5,398 bases of DNA. Source: Candidatus Uhrbacteria bacterium RIFCSPHIGHO2_02_FULL_57_19 (GTDB lineage Bacteria; Patescibacteriota; Patescibacteriia; 2-12-FULL-57-11). The translations under genes were made by a program, and so were the position numbers. The stretch is taken from the NCBI GenBank assembly GCA_001791115.1, contig MGDZ01000041.1:3147-8544 (forward strand), in the 5' to 3' direction. Under the pieces are notes generated by a model, which had not been told where the DNA came from, made no database searches, and saw nothing but the letters and a program-made list of their open reading frames with translations. Below, one piece after another: positions 4,572 through 5,398 of this stretch (position 1 is the stretch's first letter; each line of letters opens with the position of its first letter).

Positions 4572-5398
4572 ATGAAGAAAGGAAAGGCCGACGTGGAAAA
4601 GTGGTTCGCGGACGGCATCGGAACGCTTCGGGAGGCCGGGCTCCGCAAGCCCGGGGACCTCCTGGAACACCTCGGCGGACCCACGGGCGTCATGGAGACG
4701 CTCAAGAACGAGCCGGCGCTCCGGACCAAGATCCTCGACGGCGCCGTGAAGGATAGCATCGTGCCGAGGCTCCAGCTCGCGCCGGCCGCCAACGCGCTCG
4801 AGATCGCGCTCGCGACCGAAGACATCGCGCCGGGACGGATGGAGGACGTGCTCACACCGGCCGAGCAGGCCAGGATCTGCTCCGCGGAGGAGAACTGGAT
4901 CTATCTCTGGCTCGGCAAGTGGCGGGACAAGCAGAAGCGTGATGATGTGGTGAAGGCACTCGCCGCGATGCTCCGCTCCGCGGTCACCCACGGCCTGGCC
5001 ACGGCCGAGGACATCTACGGCGCGTTCCGCGGAAGTCTCGGCGAGCTCCTCCCGCGCCAGGAGCTCGGAAAGCTGATCCTCAAAGGCAAGACCGACATCC
5101 TCACCGACCGGGTGCTCTACGACACCCTTGATCTCGAGGCGGTCGTGGACTGCCTCAAGCGGTCGGACGTGCTCGCGCTCATCGATCTGGTTGCCGAGAC
5201 AAATGGGATCGTCAAGCTTGCGCCGAAGGAGGAGGAGAAGCCGGCGGTGGTGCCGACCACCGACGAGCTTGGCGCCGTCGCCGAGTCCGACAGCATTCCG
5301 GCCGACGATATGGTCCCGGTTGGCGACGACCTTCCCGACTGGAGGGCGGACGAGTCCCCGGCCAGCGCCAGTCCCGCGGACGACGGCGATCCGGAGAT
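4572..5398 (+). CDS. Unrecognised protein, 3' end outside window (at least 275 aa)
   Basis: The frame is open from ATG 4572 to the right edge, 275 full codons plus two bases, with no stop. It begins M-K-K-G-K-A-D-V-E-K-W-F-A-D-G-I-G. I recognise no family. Residues 1 to about 215 look like a soluble, mostly helical globular protein: regular charged/hydrophobic alternation, W-I-Y-L-W-L-G-K-W at about 109-117, and no signal peptide or membrane helix. From about 218 it becomes a low-complexity Glu/Asp/Pro/Ala tail, probably disordered, that reaches the edge and may link to a further domain. Codon use differs from recA: Leu is CTC in about three quarters of cases, whereas recA prefers CTG, and Ile is almost always ATC. 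This suggests different expression or a different origin. It has its own Shine-Dalgarno and a possible promoter, so a functional link to recA is not implied. Confidence 0.75.
   Translation, partial: MKKGKADVEKWFADGIGTLREAGLRKPGDLLEHLGGPTGVMETLKNEPALRTKILDGAVKDSIVPRLQLAPAANALEIALATEDIAPGRMEDVLTPAEQARICSAEENWIYLWLGKWRDKQKRDDVVKALAAMLRSAVTHGLATAEDIYGAFRGSLGELLPRQELGKLILKGKTDILTDRVLYDTLDLEAVVDCLKRSDVLALIDLVAETNGIVKLAPKEEEKPAVVPTTDELGAVAESDSIPADDMVPVGDDLPDWRADESPASASPADDGDPE

Noticed and set aside
4555..4575. Six-codon mini-ORF M-K-G-R-K-R overlapping the start of the last gene
   Set aside because: It contains the Shine-Dalgarno of the downstream gene and has none of its own. It is probably a by-product of the purine-rich ribosome binding site.
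1..5398. CRISPR array, insertion sequence, attachment site or defence system
   Set aside because: No spaced direct repeats, transposase or integrase motifs, or terminal inverted repeats with target duplications were seen on either strand.

Overview
The window carries a co-oriented (all + strand) chromosomal block: a short AT-rich leader region, an apparent stand-alone structured RNA, then ftsK, a RodZ-like helix-turn-helix membrane gene, recA, and an unrecognised gene that runs off the right edge. Coding regions are GC-rich with G/C-ending codons, while the gaps between transcription units are AT-rich. The organism is a bacterium. The gene order ftsK / RodZ-like HTH protein with a small extracellular Ig-like domain / recA, the compact 722-residue FtsK and the near absence of Shine-Dalgarno sequences before most starts suggest a Candidate Phyla Radiation (Patescibacteria, perhaps Parcubacteria-like) genome. 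That assignment is inference from family knowledge, not from a search.

Bases 1-180 hold the likely 3' end of a gene cut by the left edge and a possible 33-residue single-pass membrane peptide (76-177). Bases 181-450 hold the least explained part: a hairpin plus T-tract that looks like a terminator and overlaps a near-consensus sigma-70 promoter (TTGACA-16-TAGAAT). This is followed by two 39-40 nt arms that pair into a long interrupted helix around a roughly 90-nt interior, and then by a second hairpin and T-tract. Together these look like an independently transcribed non-coding RNA of about 230 nt. I do not recognise it; a divergent 6S RNA is the main known alternative.

Bases 490-3375 encode FtsK (membrane-anchored DNA translocase, with the KOPS-reading gamma domain) and the RodZ-like protein, 7 nt apart and probably translated from one mRNA. 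A promoter sits directly against the ftsK ATG, suggesting a leaderless message. recA (3417-4505) follows after a purine/pyrimidine inverted repeat that could act as a weak terminator, and its start also lacks a properly spaced Shine-Dalgarno. The last gene (4572 to the edge) has its own promoter-like sequence and a good Shine-Dalgarno. Its codon use differs from recA and it matches no family I know.

Functionally, the block joins chromosome segregation at the septum (FtsK), envelope or cell-shape organisation (RodZ-like) and recombinational repair (RecA). The RNA upstream of ftsK and the unknown 3' gene are the two items that deserve follow-up.
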